NCBI GenBank assembly: GCA_001970955.1
Contig: MPUH01000325.1
Coordinates: forward strand, 1-64,000
Origin: Stentor coeruleus
Lineage: Eukaryota > Ciliophora > Heterotrichea > Heterotrichida > Stentoridae
Reading direction: 5' to 3'
Length of the DNA: 64,000 bases
Positions within the stretch are counted from its first letter, which is position 1. Every line of letters begins with the position of its first letter. Of the stretch, positions 1 to 9,651 are shown one piece after another. Under the pieces are notes generated by a model that worked only from the letters and a program-made list of their open reading frames with translations, did not search any database and was not told where the DNA came from. The translations under genes and the position numbers were made by a program.

Positions 1-415
1 AACTACTGGCAAATAATTCCAAATTGTTTGCAATATAATTGAATTTCATTATCTTTAAGCTAATTCAAATATTTAACCATACCCAACCTACTGTTCTAAA
101 GTCTATAAAGTCTTGGCCATAATACTTCTCTTATACCATTAAAAATTCCTAATAAAATTCCACTCAGTACTTTATTTTTATAAAATCTAATATCCAAAAT
201 ATATAAAAAAATTAAATAATATCACATAATTATATTCCAAAACCTAAACAAAATTTAATAATATCACATAATTATATTCAAAACCTAAACAAAATTTCAT
301 CTTATTCATACAAAATTTCCCTTTTTTCATTTAGCATTCACTTTTCCATTCCGCTTTTATAAGCCAGTATAAATCAGAAGACAAAATAGGCTTTGTTAAA
401 TTAAAGTTATTTAGT
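1..415. other. Intergenic, 3' flank of the 416-1090 gene
   Basis: No gene recognised. The plus strand is rich in A, T and C and poor in G, as expected for the 3' flank of a minus-strand gene here. It holds a short 42-bp tandem duplication. Confidence 0.6.
213..296. repeat. Tandem duplication, two 42-bp units
   Basis: Two adjacent units (213-254 and 255-296) share the string AATAATATCACATAATTATA followed by a similar tail; they differ at a few positions. Function unknown; likely replication slippage in AT-rich spacer DNA. Confidence 0.8.
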
Positions 416-1090
416 TTAATTTTTAGATAACGAAATATGTGACGATTTTTTCTGGCTAATCGCCAGTTCTGATAGTTTTTTCATTACATCTTTATGAATA
501 TCTATAGGCGATTTCTTTTCTTCCAAATAGCTATTATCTGGAGGTCTTACAATTTCTTGTTCCAATATTTTCCCTTCAATTCTCTTTAAATCATCAGACA
601 CAAATAGTTTCCCATAAACTAAAAATGAATTATCAATCTCATCTTTAGTCTGTTCAGTCACATCAATAATCCTATCATGGTTTCCAACATTATCATAAAC
701 ATCTCTAAAAATCTGATTCTTATATATCTTAGGTGCATAAGTGCAGCTTTTTTGGTCTATTTCTTTAAGTTTTTCGAAATTCTTTTTCGACTTGATATTG
801 CTCTTCTTTTTTTTATGAAGCCTATTCCCTGGGGGTTTTGATTTTTTCTTGAGTTTTTTTTTAAGTGTGAGTTTAACTGTTGTTGAGAATTTTGGACTAT
901 GATAGCGGGATGTGCATTGGATTACTGATCTCAAACGTTCAATACTAGTTTGGTTCTGATAAGGGCTGTTTTTTGCAGAAAAACACCTATGATGACTGAG
1001 AGTAGAGAGGATATCACTTAGAGGAATACTATTCAACAAAATTTTAGGTGATTGTTTCGGGGATCCTATCTTTGATTGATATGATTTCAT
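416..1090 (-). CDS. Hypothetical basic protein, 224 aa
   Basis: I do not recognise this protein. It is rich in Lys and Ser, with a dense basic stretch near residues 75-105 (KLTLKKKLKKKSKPP and following) that could bind nucleic acid, microtubules or act as a nuclear signal. The C-terminal half is more mixed in charge (residues 115-200) and may hold a small folded part. There is no signal peptide or membrane segment. The frame is a single exon starting at the first ATG, and the flanks show the composition expected for a minus-strand gene. It could be a cytoskeletal protein; this is a guess from charge only. Confidence 0.6.
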   Translation of the reverse strand: MKSYQSKIGSPKQSPKILLNSIPLSDILSTLSHHRCFSAKNSPYQNQTSIERLRSVIQCTSRYHSPKFSTTVKLTLKKKLKKKSKPPGNRLHKKKKSNIKSKKNFEKLKEIDQKSCTYAPKIYKNQIFRDVYDNVGNHDRIIDVTEQTKDEIDNSFLVYGKLFVSDDLKRIEGKILEQEIVRPPDNSYLEEKKSPIDIHKDVMKKLSELAISQKKSSHISLSKN

Positions 1091-2913
1091 TTAATTATTA
1101 TATAAAAGAGTTAGTAATAAACTCAATCCATATTGAAAATGTCTTTGATGGTCTTGGCTATTTGTGTAATAAATTATATGTTGTGTTGATGTATTTGTTT
1201 TTTCAGGATTAATTTTATAACTTATAAGACTTAAACTGGGAAATTTGTAGTTGGAGTGTGAAAATTGGGATATTTTATATAAAAAAGTATATGGGTAAAA
1301 AATTGAGTTTTAAAGTTTTTATGTTTGTCTATTCTAAACTAAATTTATGGACTTTGGAAAAAGAGTTTATTTTTATTAGGATTATATATATCATGCGATT
1401 TTCCTTAATTTTTGATTGGGTTTAATATTCTCTTTATGAAGTTTTGCTTTTAGTTTTAATACTGATTTCAAATTTATTAAATTTCAGATAATTACCAGGT
1501 TTAAAAAGTATCATATTCAATTTATTATCATCAATCATCATGTCAGAATTTATATAAATTTTATATGAAGATGATACACATTCACCATTAATCTAAAACT
1601 CCACACAATAAGTTTATGGCTTTTATATTAGCATTAGCTTTGAGTCAGGACATTAACTGCTATTTCTGTTAAATTCCAAGTAAAATTGTAAATTTTCAAT
1701 CTTAATTTCTCAAATATTTGTCTGAAAATTGTTAGCATTAATTAATTGAAAAATTCAATTTTTCTAGTTGCCTTGTTGTATCCTAACAAAATATTTATTC
1801 TCTAGCATTTATATAAACTTTAGATTATGTTTCTTCACTAAACTATCAAGAATTTTAAATAATAATAATCCTTAAACTTATTTATCACCATAAAACTATT
1901 ACTTAATTCTTTAAAAGTCCTCTTTTAGGCTTTGAATATTTTTAAAATAAACTCTGGATTTTTCTTTCTATAAGAGTTTGTAGTATCTAACATAAAATTA
2001 TAAATTTGGATAATAAAAATTGAATTATTACATATAAAAGAAAAAAAATTATATAATTCATATTAAAAGAAAATATTATCTATAATGCATATTAGTTCAT
2101 ACTCAGAGTACATAAAATCATGCATTTTGTCAATTATTTTTATTAATATATTTTACCCTAGTTTGATTTGCCAAAAACCACTTATTGAACTTTTCTAATC
2201 TTAGAAATTATTTCTCCTGCGGCTTAAAAGTGATTAAAAATCTTACCTTCAAAAATTTATTGTAAAGTAAATTAGAACTCAGAATTTCATGATTATTACT
2301 TATAATGTTTATTGGGGATAAATTTTGCAAACTTCATGATAAAGTTCTCATATGCTAGCCTATTATCTCTCAAGTTATTTTACTCTTTTATAAGTTTATA
2401 TAATATTTTTTTTAAGTGCTTATTTCTTGATATTAATGTTTTTATTCATTGAGTAATATACTATTACTCCTTGCTAACCTTTTATCATACATCTATCTAT
2501 AAGTTTGAATCAAATAAGAACTTTCATCCCTAAAAAGCTTACTAAACTCTTGATTTTGACCTCTTAAAATAACTAAATTACAATAAAAACTATTGCAGCT
2601 TCAGCTTGAACTCATGAATTTCCAGTTTTTTTGCTATTTATTGCAAATATCTTTAAATCACAAACAAATGTTCTTTCATTATGGCTATGATTTTATTATA
2701 TAAAACAAAAATATATCTAAATCACAAACAAATGTTCTTTGATTATGGCTATGATTTTATTATATAAAACAAAAATAATATCCAAACCTATCATTAAAAC
2801 TTTCTCGCAACCCTATCAAAGCTACACAATTAAACTACATGATTTTTCATTTAAGCCTGGAAAAATGCTATCAGGGTTTTGTGATAACATAAAAATTATC
2901 ACTAACTATAAAA
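1091..2913. other. Long intergenic region, no gene found
   Basis: About 1.8 kb without a supported frame. The left third is G/T-rich and C-poor on the plus strand (5' flank of the minus gene to the left); the rest is A/C-rich (long 3' flank of the OB-fold gene to the right). Near the right end lies a 64-bp tandem duplication. Confidence 0.6.
2654..2779. repeat. Tandem duplication, two 64-bp units
   Basis: Units starting at 2654 and 2718 are nearly identical over about 60 bp (one clear substitution in the middle and a small difference at the end). Each contains TTATGGCTATGATTTTATTA. Spacer DNA; recent duplication. Confidence 0.85.
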
Positions 2914-3372
2914 TTATTCTATGGTGTATTCGACTTCAGAGATATTATTCCCTTTCTTGACTACAAAATCGAAGTTCTCCTCAGCTACTTCTATCTTTCC
3001 CCATTCATTAATCTTGAGTCTGATGAAAGCGTCGTTTTTCATTTCCACAAAGGCATTTCTCACATAAACTGAAGTGTTTTCTATTAGTGACTGCAGAATA
3101 GAATCTTGGTGAACTACAACAATGACACTTCCTGTAGAATCTCCCATAAGAACTTCATGGTTACTAGATGAGCCTGGAGTGATTACTTTTAGTTTAATGT
3201 TGACACCAGTCATTTCTGGACAAATTTCTTCGACTGTTTTGAATGATGGCTTGCGCACCTCAAACTCTTGAACGAAATTATTTCCTCTTCGACCTCTGCC
3301 TCTAAACTCATTGTTCCTACCTCTAAATTCATTGTTTCTTCCCCTTCCTCTACCACGTCGATTCGATTCCAT
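2914..3372 (-). CDS. OB-fold ssDNA/RNA-binding protein with RG-rich N-terminus
   Basis: Single-stranded nucleic-acid-binding protein of the plant At4g28440-like OB-fold family. Residues 1-33 are an RG/RGR-rich tail (RRGRGRGR, FRGRNNEFRGRGRRG), which contacts RNA in many proteins and is a substrate of arginine methylation. Residues about 40-152 form the OB fold: the opening strand FKTVEEICPEMTGVNIKLKV, the core MGDSTGSVIVVVHQD, and the family signature INEWGKIEV followed by a V-K-x-x-N-N-x-S-x-V-E-Y ending. The plant family lacks this long RG tail, so the tail may give extra RNA affinity (inference). Length fits the family (about 150 aa). Single exon on the minus strand. Confidence 0.85.
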   Translation of the reverse strand: MESNRRGRGRGRNNEFRGRNNEFRGRGRRGNNFVQEFEVRKPSFKTVEEICPEMTGVNIKLKVITPGSSSNHEVLMGDSTGSVIVVVHQDSILQSLIENTSVYVRNAFVEMKNDAFIRLKINEWGKIEVAEENFDFVVKKGNNISEVEYTIE

Positions 3373-3673
3373 TTTTTATATCTATGCAAAAATGTCTGGA
3401 TTATTATTTCAAGGGAATTTTGTGTTTTTGTAGTTGTGGAAATAAGGATTTGGTAGTTTAATCGAGTAAACAAGTATAATCAGAAAAAGTTTTATTATGT
3501 AAGGGCTTATAGATTTATACTATAAAATTATTTTTTTAAGCATGAAACACATAAATGATTGATAAATTTTATGGATTTTATGTGAATATAAGTTTAAGCT
3601 TTAATTTCACTGATTAAATTTAAAATATTCAATGTTTAAAGTTTAAAGTAGGTGATAGTTAAGGTGGCATGGT

Positions 3674-3808
3674 TTAAACCTTGTCCGATCGAGGTTTGTT
3701 TGTCCTATGATCTTTTTCTTTAGGCAGATTCGGTATATTAAACCACTCGTTGTCGCTGGTTATGTGATTCTTTACTTGGCTGAGGAGGTCTTTACTGTTT
3801 CTTTTCAT
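3674..3808 (-). pseudogene. 44-aa frame, copy A of a dispersed coding relic
   Basis: A short ATG-to-stop frame of 44 codons lies in unusually GC-rich spacer. Its product (MKRNSKDLLSQVKNHITSDN, then EWFNIPNLPKEKDHRT and a basic tail) aligns without gaps to the frame at 18480-18680: 20 of 43 residues are identical by hand count, including KRN, LL, DN-x-W and IPN. Two loci sharing protein-level similarity point to a dispersed family. I do not recognise the family; it may be the end of a mobile-element protein or a decayed host gene. It might also be a real small gene, but the copy at 18.5 kb has no start codon. Confidence 0.45.
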
Positions 3809-3872
3809 TCAATGATTAATAAATAGCTTCATTGAAAGTAAATTAAAATATATCATTAGATAAATAAATCAA

Positions 3873-3908
3873 AATTAGTAAATTAGTAAAGTAGTAAAGT
3901 AGTAAAGA
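3873..3908. repeat. Short tandem repeat, about four 8-bp units
   Basis: Degenerate tandem copies of ATTAGTAA / AGTAAAGT. A small microsatellite in spacer DNA. Confidence 0.75.
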
Positions 3909-4335
3909 AATAATTGAAAGTGAAAATTAATTTTGTTTTTAGAAAATAATATTCAAAAGAAATAGACATCCAATCATTTTCTAATATATATAAATAGGGA
4001 TATGATTAACTAGAATTGAATAAAAATATTACATTAAATCTTCAATAAAAATATCTAAGTTAAAGGAATCTATCTAATTGTTGGAAAATAAACCCGAATT
4101 CTTAAATAATAATTTTTAACTTCTCAATTTAAAAACACATGCCAATCACTAGACAAAAAGGAAATTCAAGCATTTTTTTAATCCTTCAACTGATGATAAA
4201 ACTTTAAAAGTAACTAAACAACAAATAAATAATATTAAATCCAACACTTTACAACAAGTCATATTTTAATCCATAAGCCAAATCTTCAATAAAAAACTTA
4301 CTAAATAGGTTTAAATATTCTCTATTTTTTATAAT

Positions 4336-4740
4336 ATGCATTACAATTTTTTCATAGTTAACAAAATTGGGCTGCTTATATATGAAAGAAAATTCCCAGG
4401 ATGTGCTCAATTAGACTCAAGTGATTTAATAAGATTTGGGGCAACTCTTTCAGCTTTGCATTTACTAAGTGCAGTTGTCACTCCTTCTGGACTAAAGAAA
4501 TCAGGTCTAAAAATTATATCATCTAAGTTCTTTAAATTGTGTTGTTTTCAGTCACCTACTGGGGTGAAATTCTGTTTGGTTTCAGACTCTAATACCACTG
4601 ATATGGAAAAATTGTGTAAGAAGGCTTATCAATATTATTCAGATTATGTACTCAAGAATCCTTTTTATGAATTAGATCAACAGATAAGGTTTGAAGGGTT
4701 TGATAGGGAAATTGAGAAACTTTTCGCGATAAAACAATAA
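4336..4740 (+). CDS. TRAPPC4: TRAPP complex subunit 4 (Trs23/sybindin family)
   Basis: Core subunit of the TRAPP tethering complex, which acts as exchange factor for Rab1/Ypt1 at the ER-Golgi step. The longin-type fold is clear: strand FFIVNKIGLLIYERKF at residues 4-19, the helix region FGATLSALHLLSAV, then FKLCCFQSPTGVKFCLVSD (TRAPPC4 family: FKLHCYQTLTGIKFVVL) and the family hallmark YQYYSDYVLKNPFYELD. At 134 aa it is shorter than human TRAPPC4 (219 aa) because the PDZ-like insert between strands 2 and 3 is absent. Single exon, plus strand, complete. The decayed Rab gene at 11.5-12.1 kb is a substrate-type GTPase but is not linked functionally. Confidence 0.88.
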   Translation: MHYNFFIVNKIGLLIYERKFPGCAQLDSSDLIRFGATLSALHLLSAVVTPSGLKKSGLKIISSKFFKLCCFQSPTGVKFCLVSDSNTTDMEKLCKKAYQYYSDYVLKNPFYELDQQIRFEGFDREIEKLFAIKQ

Positions 4741-5130
4741 TTAATAGGCGATAATTTTTAATGCTTTTTTATTATGATTTAAGTAAAGTTTTGGTTTAAT
4801 ATTTTGTATGAATTAGATAAATAATATATATTAATAATGTTTATTGAATAATAGTTAATGAGTAGGGTTGTTTATTGGAATTTACATGTTTTATATGAAT
4901 TTTTAAAACATATAATGTAATATGTACTGAAGATAATTTTTAACATGTTTTAAATCAGATTTGTTTTTATGAGTAGTTTAGATAGTGTGGATTTGCAATG
5001 ATTAAATTCTTATCATAAAATTATGTTTATTTAATATCTGAACTGTAAATCAAATAAATTTATATAATCTACGAATTTCTTTATCCATATTAAAAATATA
5101 ATAATCCTATATAAATATTATTTTTTAAAA
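4741..5130. other. Intergenic between two plus-strand genes
   Basis: No gene. The first 250 bp are G/T-rich and C-poor (3' flank of TRAPPC4) and the last 100 bp A/C-rich (5' flank of the MORN gene). A clear example of the composition switch. Confidence 0.6.
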
Positions 5131-5385
5131 ATGAATCCTGAAGAAAGTAACATAGTATTAGAAAAAAATGATACTATCCGACTTGAAAATGGGAATATTT
5201 ACTGTGGGGATGTTAATGAACAAGGTCTTCCTCATGGAGACTTTGGCCGAGAGTTTTGTGAAGATGGTAGCATTTACTATGGAAGTTTCCGTAATGGCAA
5301 ATGGCATGGTGTGGGCTGTATAATAAACAGAAACCTTGATATGGTTCATAAGGAATATATAAACGGTGAAATGTGTGGGTTCTAA
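5131..5385 (+). CDS. Short MORN-repeat protein, 84 aa
   Basis: MORN repeats bind membranes and act as scaffolds, often in ciliate cortex and cilia. Repeat-like units are visible: GNIYCGDVNEQGLPHGDF, then DGSIYYGSFRNGKWHGVG, then a degenerate third ending in YINGEMCGF; the Y-x-G-x-x-x-G-x-x-H-G pattern is typical. There is no other domain, so this is one of the smallest possible MORN proteins. Bases 5147-5161 read as a perfect 15-nt intron within the frame; if spliced, residues 6-10 are lost and the protein is 79 aa with frame kept. Complete, plus strand. Confidence 0.75.
   Translation: MNPEESNIVLEKNDTIRLENGNIYCGDVNEQGLPHGDFGREFCEDGSIYYGSFRNGKWHGVGCIINRNLDMVHKEYINGEMCGF
5147..5161 (+). other. 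Candidate silent 15-nt intron in the MORN gene
   Basis: GTAACATAGTATTAG has the length, GTAA start and TAG end of the proven introns in this window and begins GTAACA like those at 6051 and 9756. In phase 1 it introduces no stop, so an open-frame search cannot see it. Whether it is spliced cannot be decided from sequence. Confidence 0.5.
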
Positions 5386-5815
5386 TAACTGAATGTTTTA
5401 ATAAATCTTGTTTTTATATGTCATGAAGAATCCTTTGTAGCAGATATTTCAATTTTCCTTTCAGCAAAACTATTGACAAGGAAAGAAAAAAATTTGATTA
5501 TTATTGCCTCAAGAAATTATTTAATGGGAACTTTATTTTTAGAAAAAATAATAAAGTAAATTAAAAGCCAAAAAAATACAAAGACTGAATGTTAACCTAA
5601 GAAGAGCATAAGTATTATAATAAAGAAAATCAATACTAATAAGAATTCAGAAATGCTTTCGCTAGAAAATTACCCCAAAACTTAAAATAAGGAGTCTGAT
5701 AATTGTATTCCAAACCGTTGCTTTAAAATTATGAATCCTTACGATTTGAAAAAGTTTAAGTAATATTAGGGTTAGCACAGATTTATGTTTAATACAATTA
5801 AATATTATTTAATAT
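5386..5815. other. Intergenic, nothing recognised
   Basis: AT-rich spacer between two plus-strand genes. No coding frame or structured element seen. Confidence 0.55.
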
Positions 5816-6481
5816 ATGGATTATTTATGGGATCCCATAGTAATAATGAATAATTTGATTGCTAAATGGAAAAATAGCATGGAAGCTGAGAAAGAAAGAC
5901 ATAGAAACTCAAGCAAAGGCGATTCAGGTTATCAAAGAGGAGTACAAAACAATGAGAAAACTGAAAAAATCAACTCAGATATGGACTTTATCAAAATCCA
6001 AACCCAAAAAATTATTGATATTTTATCTTTAGATCAAGAACCTCCTCCCTGTAACAAATAATTAGTGAGCACATTTCAGCAAGTCTATGAAATTATGCAA
6101 AAAGTTCTTGAAAAAGGCCAGAAAAGCAGAACTAAAGCTGTCAAAGAAGAAAATTCTAAAAATCATGCAGAACTTGAAGAAAAAGTGAATGAGATCGAGC
6201 GGGAAAAGGTAAAAAATAATAAGATTTATATAAGAAGAGAAAATCAAGAACTTAAAAAACAAGTACAAGAGCTTCAAGAAAGACTAAGCCAAAACAATTT
6301 ATCTGGAGAATTAGTTAATATGCTCAAAGAGTCTCAAGAAAGGTTAATGAATACTAACTCAGCTTTATTAGAAGATATTAAACTTTTAAAGCAGGCACAA
6401 GCTGATAAAGACAAGTTATGGGATATGGAATTAAATGATATACAAAAAGCTTTGGCAATAATGAAATCTAATCAAAAGTAA
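5816..6481 (+). CDS. Coiled-coil protein, 216 aa, two exons
   Basis: Two adjacent open frames join across a 15-nt intron (6051-6065, GTAACAAATAATTAG). Exon 1 ends after 235 nt in phase 1 and exon 2 restores the frame, giving 216 aa. The product is charged and heptad-rich, especially in exon 2 (ENQELKKQVQELQERLSQ and following), so a long coiled coil from about residue 90 to the end is expected. There is no signal peptide, membrane segment or known domain. Such proteins are common in centriolar, ciliary or cortical structures of ciliates; no specific role is claimed. The start is the first ATG of the frame, a few bases after an AT-rich leader. Confidence 0.75.
6051..6065 (+). other. 15-nt intron (coiled-coil gene)
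   Basis: GTAACAAATAATTAG. Needed to join the two frames; it contains an in-frame TAA. Phase 1. Confidence 0.85.
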
Positions 6482-6542
6482 TAAATATTATGCATTTATT
6501 TTGTAGATATTGAAAAGTAGGATGTTTATATTTAGACATTCA

Positions 6543-7646
6543 CTATATTATTTGAACGAAATTATAAGGAAAACTACCAGTTTTTCCATGAAGTCTTCCA
6601 ATCCACCACCCACTTTCGCATTCATCAACAATTTCTATTGTGTCTCCGCTGAAAAACGCTAGATCTTCATCTCTTTCTCCTTCAAAATCATATAACGCTA
6701 TTGCTGTTTTTCCCTGACTCGTAAAGCTTAGTTCTTCACAGAAATCAACTCTATTATATTTACTAGGACTAGCATACTCATTTGTAGAACCAAGACTATT
6801 TGTGTTCTCATCAAAATACTCTATTGTATATGAAATTTCAGGGATTTCATCTGTCACCTTTGCAATCTTTTCAATTTGTTTAGGCAAATTTCGAGCTAAA
6901 AGCCAGCCACGAACCTCACTAAGTTGTCTTGTTAAATCTATGCTATTTACATCCATTATTTCTTGCAATTTTTCACTTACAAGATCTTTGATTTTACTTA
7001 CAACTCGTAATTTCTCCTTGCCTATAAGACTAGAATCTTCTTCAAAATTCAAAAAAAAAGTGCTTAGAATAGAAACTAAAATACTAGACAAAGATTTCAA
7101 CTGTTCTTTTGTCTCTTCAGATGAGTCTTTTATTTTTTTCAAGTCTTCTGAAAGTTTCTCTTTCTCTGATGTTAAGAGTGTGTTTTGTGTAAGAAGTCCT
7201 TGCATGGACTTTTGAATTTTTTCGCATTTCTCTGTTTCAATTTTCTGATTCTGACGTAAGTTCACGATTTCACTTTCTAGCTTAAGATGCATACGTTTTT
7301 CTCTTTCTAACTGCAACTTCAATGATTTAATCGTTTCCTGCAGTTTCCCTAGTTCCACATCATTCCTATATTCAATTTCTTCTTTACCACGGTTCTGAAC
7401 TTTTAATGGAGATCTAGGTTGAGGGTCAGGGGATTTTTCAACCTTTTTAATTGCAGGACGTAATCGAACAGGTGATCTAGGCTTAGCTAACGGACTTTTT
7501 CTAGCCACAATTGTTGAAGATGACTGTAGTTGTTTTCTTTCTTCTACTGTCTGTTTATACAAATTTAATGCGGATAACGAAGAAAAAGCTCCTCGTTCTA
7601 AATTTTGTGAACGGTGAGGAGATGGAGTTAGTGCCCTTTCTGTCAT
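6543..7646 (-). CDS. Coiled-coil protein with C-terminal SH3 domain
   Basis: 367 aa. Residues 1-90 are basic and rich in Ser-Pro/Arg-Pro motifs (ALTPSPHRS, RSPVRLRP, PQPRSPLK), likely disordered and phosphorylated. Residues 95-190 form a coiled coil. The C-terminal 57 residues are a full SH3 domain: ALYDFEGERDEDLAFFSGD (ALYDY motif), then the WW of GWWIGRLHGKTGSFPYNFV (conserved Trp pair, Gly, and Pro-x-x-Tyr/Phe-Val end). All key proline-binding residues are present. The family is not recognised beyond this; a cytoskeletal or endocytic scaffold is likely. Single exon; the SH3 sits at the very C-terminus, ending three residues after the last strand. Confidence 0.85.
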   Translation of the reverse strand: MTERALTPSPHRSQNLERGAFSSLSALNLYKQTVEERKQLQSSSTIVARKSPLAKPRSPVRLRPAIKKVEKSPDPQPRSPLKVQNRGKEEIEYRNDVELGKLQETIKSLKLQLEREKRMHLKLESEIVNLRQNQKIETEKCEKIQKSMQGLLTQNTLLTSEKEKLSEDLKKIKDSSEETKEQLKSLSSILVSILSTFFLNFEEDSSLIGKEKLRVVSKIKDLVSEKLQEIMDVNSIDLTRQLSEVRGWLLARNLPKQIEKIAKVTDEIPEISYTIEYFDENTNSLGSTNEYASPSKYNRVDFCEELSFTSQGKTAIALYDFEGERDEDLAFFSGDTIEIVDECESGWWIGRLHGKTGSFPYNFVQII

Positions 7647-7764
7647 TTTTATTTGAGTTTATCAGGTTTGCATATCGATTAGACTTAAAAAATGATTGTA
7701 AAAATGCATAGTGAAGATTAAAAGCTTGATGTATTTAAGTTAATTCTTGGTTTAAGATGAAATT

Positions 7765-8139
7765 TTAAAAGACTGATCTAGACCATGGTTCTCTAAGTCG
7801 AACAGGCATTCCTAGAAATTCTATGAAAAATTTGCATTGATGTGCGCATGGAGTTTGAGAAATTTCTCTCATGTAGATTTCTAATCCTGCTCTTCTTTGC
7901 TCTAGTTGTTCAGAACTTTTGCCAACTAATTTAGTCCAATATTTTTTCTTAGGAAACACAGGCAAATTTGTGTTGATATTTTTATTAATAAGCTTGATAA
8001 CTTGATGAAGTTCTAAAAATTCTGAGTATCTTTTTTCAAGTATTTGTTCCCAATCTTCATATCTGACATGCAAGCTGTAGACATAGAAATTTTTATTTTC
8101 ACTTGTTATTTCTCTGAATGAAGGGATTCTAATTTCCAT
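7765..8139 (-). CDS. PX-domain protein (sorting-nexin-like), 124 aa
   Basis: A stand-alone PX domain, which binds phosphoinositides such as PI3P on endosomes. Visible features: the first beta strands (residues 2-33), the basic RYSEFLELH motif (Arg that contacts the 3-phosphate), the proline turn LPVFPKKKYW, and QRRAGLEIYMREI with the second conserved basic residue. The domain fills the protein; there is no BAR region, so it is smaller than typical sorting nexins and resembles SNX3-like single-domain forms. Nothing suggests truncation: start and stop are clean. Neighbour SH3 gene lies 118 bp downstream on the same strand. Confidence 0.85.
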   Translation of the reverse strand: MEIRIPSFREITSENKNFYVYSLHVRYEDWEQILEKRYSEFLELHQVIKLINKNINTNLPVFPKKKYWTKLVGKSSEQLEQRRAGLEIYMREISQTPCAHQCKFFIEFLGMPVRLREPWSRSVF

Positions 8140-8332
8140 TATTTTATATGGAAGGCTGGATAAAAATTTAGTGATAATTGAAGTGTTTATGTAAAGAAAA
8201 CTGATTTAGTTTATTATATTTTATAAGTATAATATATTAGCTTTGTCAATGAAGAATTTGATAGAAATTAACTATATAACTATAGATTAGTATTGCTCAG
8301 TTGAACAATATTTTCTCTTTTACTTATGTCTA

Positions 8333-8716
8333 TTATTGCTTAGGATAAGCATCTAATAATAAGTTTTCCGGGATAGTTCTTTTCCTAAGAGTAATAACTT
8401 TTGGTTTAGAGCGGTAAAATGATTGAGTTGTAGCAGGCCGACTAGTCATTGAAGTATTAACATCATGAGAAGCTTTTATCACTCTAGGAGTTTTAAACTC
8501 ACTACGGAAAAAAGATATATCTTCAAATGATTGGGATATAGATAAAGAAGGTCTACTACTTTTCATTGATTGCTGCGCAAAAATCTGCGACAAATCTAGT
8601 CGAGGTTTGAATAGTGGAGGTGTTTGAATACTTCCGGAAAGCCAACTCGTGTCAAAAGAGTCTTCTAATTCTTCTTTGTACATTTTTTTCATACAATGCG
8701 ATACAGTCTTTTCCAT
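8333..8716 (-). CDS. Hypothetical disordered protein, 127 aa
   Basis: Not recognised. Rich in Ser, Thr, Lys and Arg, with short hydrophobic patches such as FDTSWLSGSIQTPPLFKPRL. No signal peptide, membrane segment or domain. The repeated S/T-rich stretches (SMKSSRPSLSISQSFEDIS) suggest phosphorylation. Possibly a small regulatory or cytoskeletal adaptor; no function assigned. Confidence 0.55.
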   Translation of the reverse strand: MEKTVSHCMKKMYKEELEDSFDTSWLSGSIQTPPLFKPRLDLSQIFAQQSMKSSRPSLSISQSFEDISFFRSEFKTPRVIKASHDVNTSMTSRPATTQSFYRSKPKVITLRKRTIPENLLLDAYPKQ

Positions 8717-9651
8717 GAAAATTTCCTTAGAATATTATAATGAAATTATCTTAATAGAAGATGTAATAAAGCCTAATAGTTTACCAGACCTTTAGGTCCT
8801 AGTTAATAATATTAGACTATTTAATTAAACAATAATAATTAAGTAATTTATGATAAGAAGCTTAATATGAAAATCAATATTTTGTTTTTCGTGATATTTT
8901 ACTTCAATCATTCATTTTACTATAAATTTATAAATAAACTATAATATAGCCTTCAAAGAAAGTAATGATTTATATGAAAATAATCTTAAAAAAGTAATTC
9001 ATTATTGGCGCTATCATAAGAATTAAAATTTATATCTACTAAGACTAATATTTAATGTTTATAAAAGCTATTGCGTTGTTAATACAAAAATTAGACTTCT
9101 TATAAATATAATTATTACGACAGCCTAATAAATGATATTACTTTCAAATTAAGACTTTTTTTTTATATAAATCAGCATAAAAGTAATATTTTAAATAATC
9201 CTATTATTACATCTTAAAGTTATTCTAATCAAATATTTTATTTAGTAAACTTATACTTACATGATCTTACAATTATTAAAAATCGTAATATACTGCATGA
9301 AAATTAGGAAAATACACATCGTAAACTAATTTTATTTCTAAAAAAAAAATTACTAAGTTTCTTAAAAATACCTATACACTTATCTTCAAGATTCCTCAAT
9401 TTCAAAAGCACTAATATTTTTAAACATAATTTCTATATATCAAAAAAAATCTTCTAACTTATTTCAAATTTATTTTTAAATCCTAGTCAAAGTTTGCAAA
9501 GTGAAATTTTATATAAATCATGATAAAAAGCATTAAGAATTTCATCACAAATAGTTTTGACTATTATTACCCATAAACCAAGTCCAATATTTTCTTTATA
9601 CTTAGTCTTAGAAATCTAGAAATTTCATATTTGCTAATAAATAAACACGTA
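8717..9651. other. Divergent intergenic region, no gene found
   Basis: AT-rich spacer between divergent genes. It includes a small palindrome around 8789-8800 (GACCTTTAGGTC). No coding frame recognised; the right end (9540-9651) is the leader of the transporter gene. Confidence 0.55.

Larger units (their letters stand above)
3373..4335. other. Divergent intergenic region with a short coding relic
   Basis: Spacer between two divergently transcribed genes. It holds a short minus-strand frame (3674-3808) related to a second relic at 18480-18680, and a small AGTAAAGT-type tandem repeat at 3873-3908. Otherwise AT-rich with nothing recognised. Confidence 0.6.

Noticed and set aside
1-165. Protein-like minus-strand reading (IREVLWPRLYRL...LKDNEIQLYCKQFGIICQ)
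   Set aside because: It has several stops in about 45 codons and is cut by the window edge. No similarity to anything recognised.
1616-1672. Short frame MAFILALALSQDINCYFC resembling a signal peptide
   Set aside because: It stops after 18 codons, and no 15-16 nt intron rescues it. Chance is likely.
2739-2960. Plus-strand frame of 73 codons
   Set aside because: It overlaps the 64-bp tandem repeat and the end of the OB-fold gene on the other strand. Composition is that of spacer DNA and no domain is visible.
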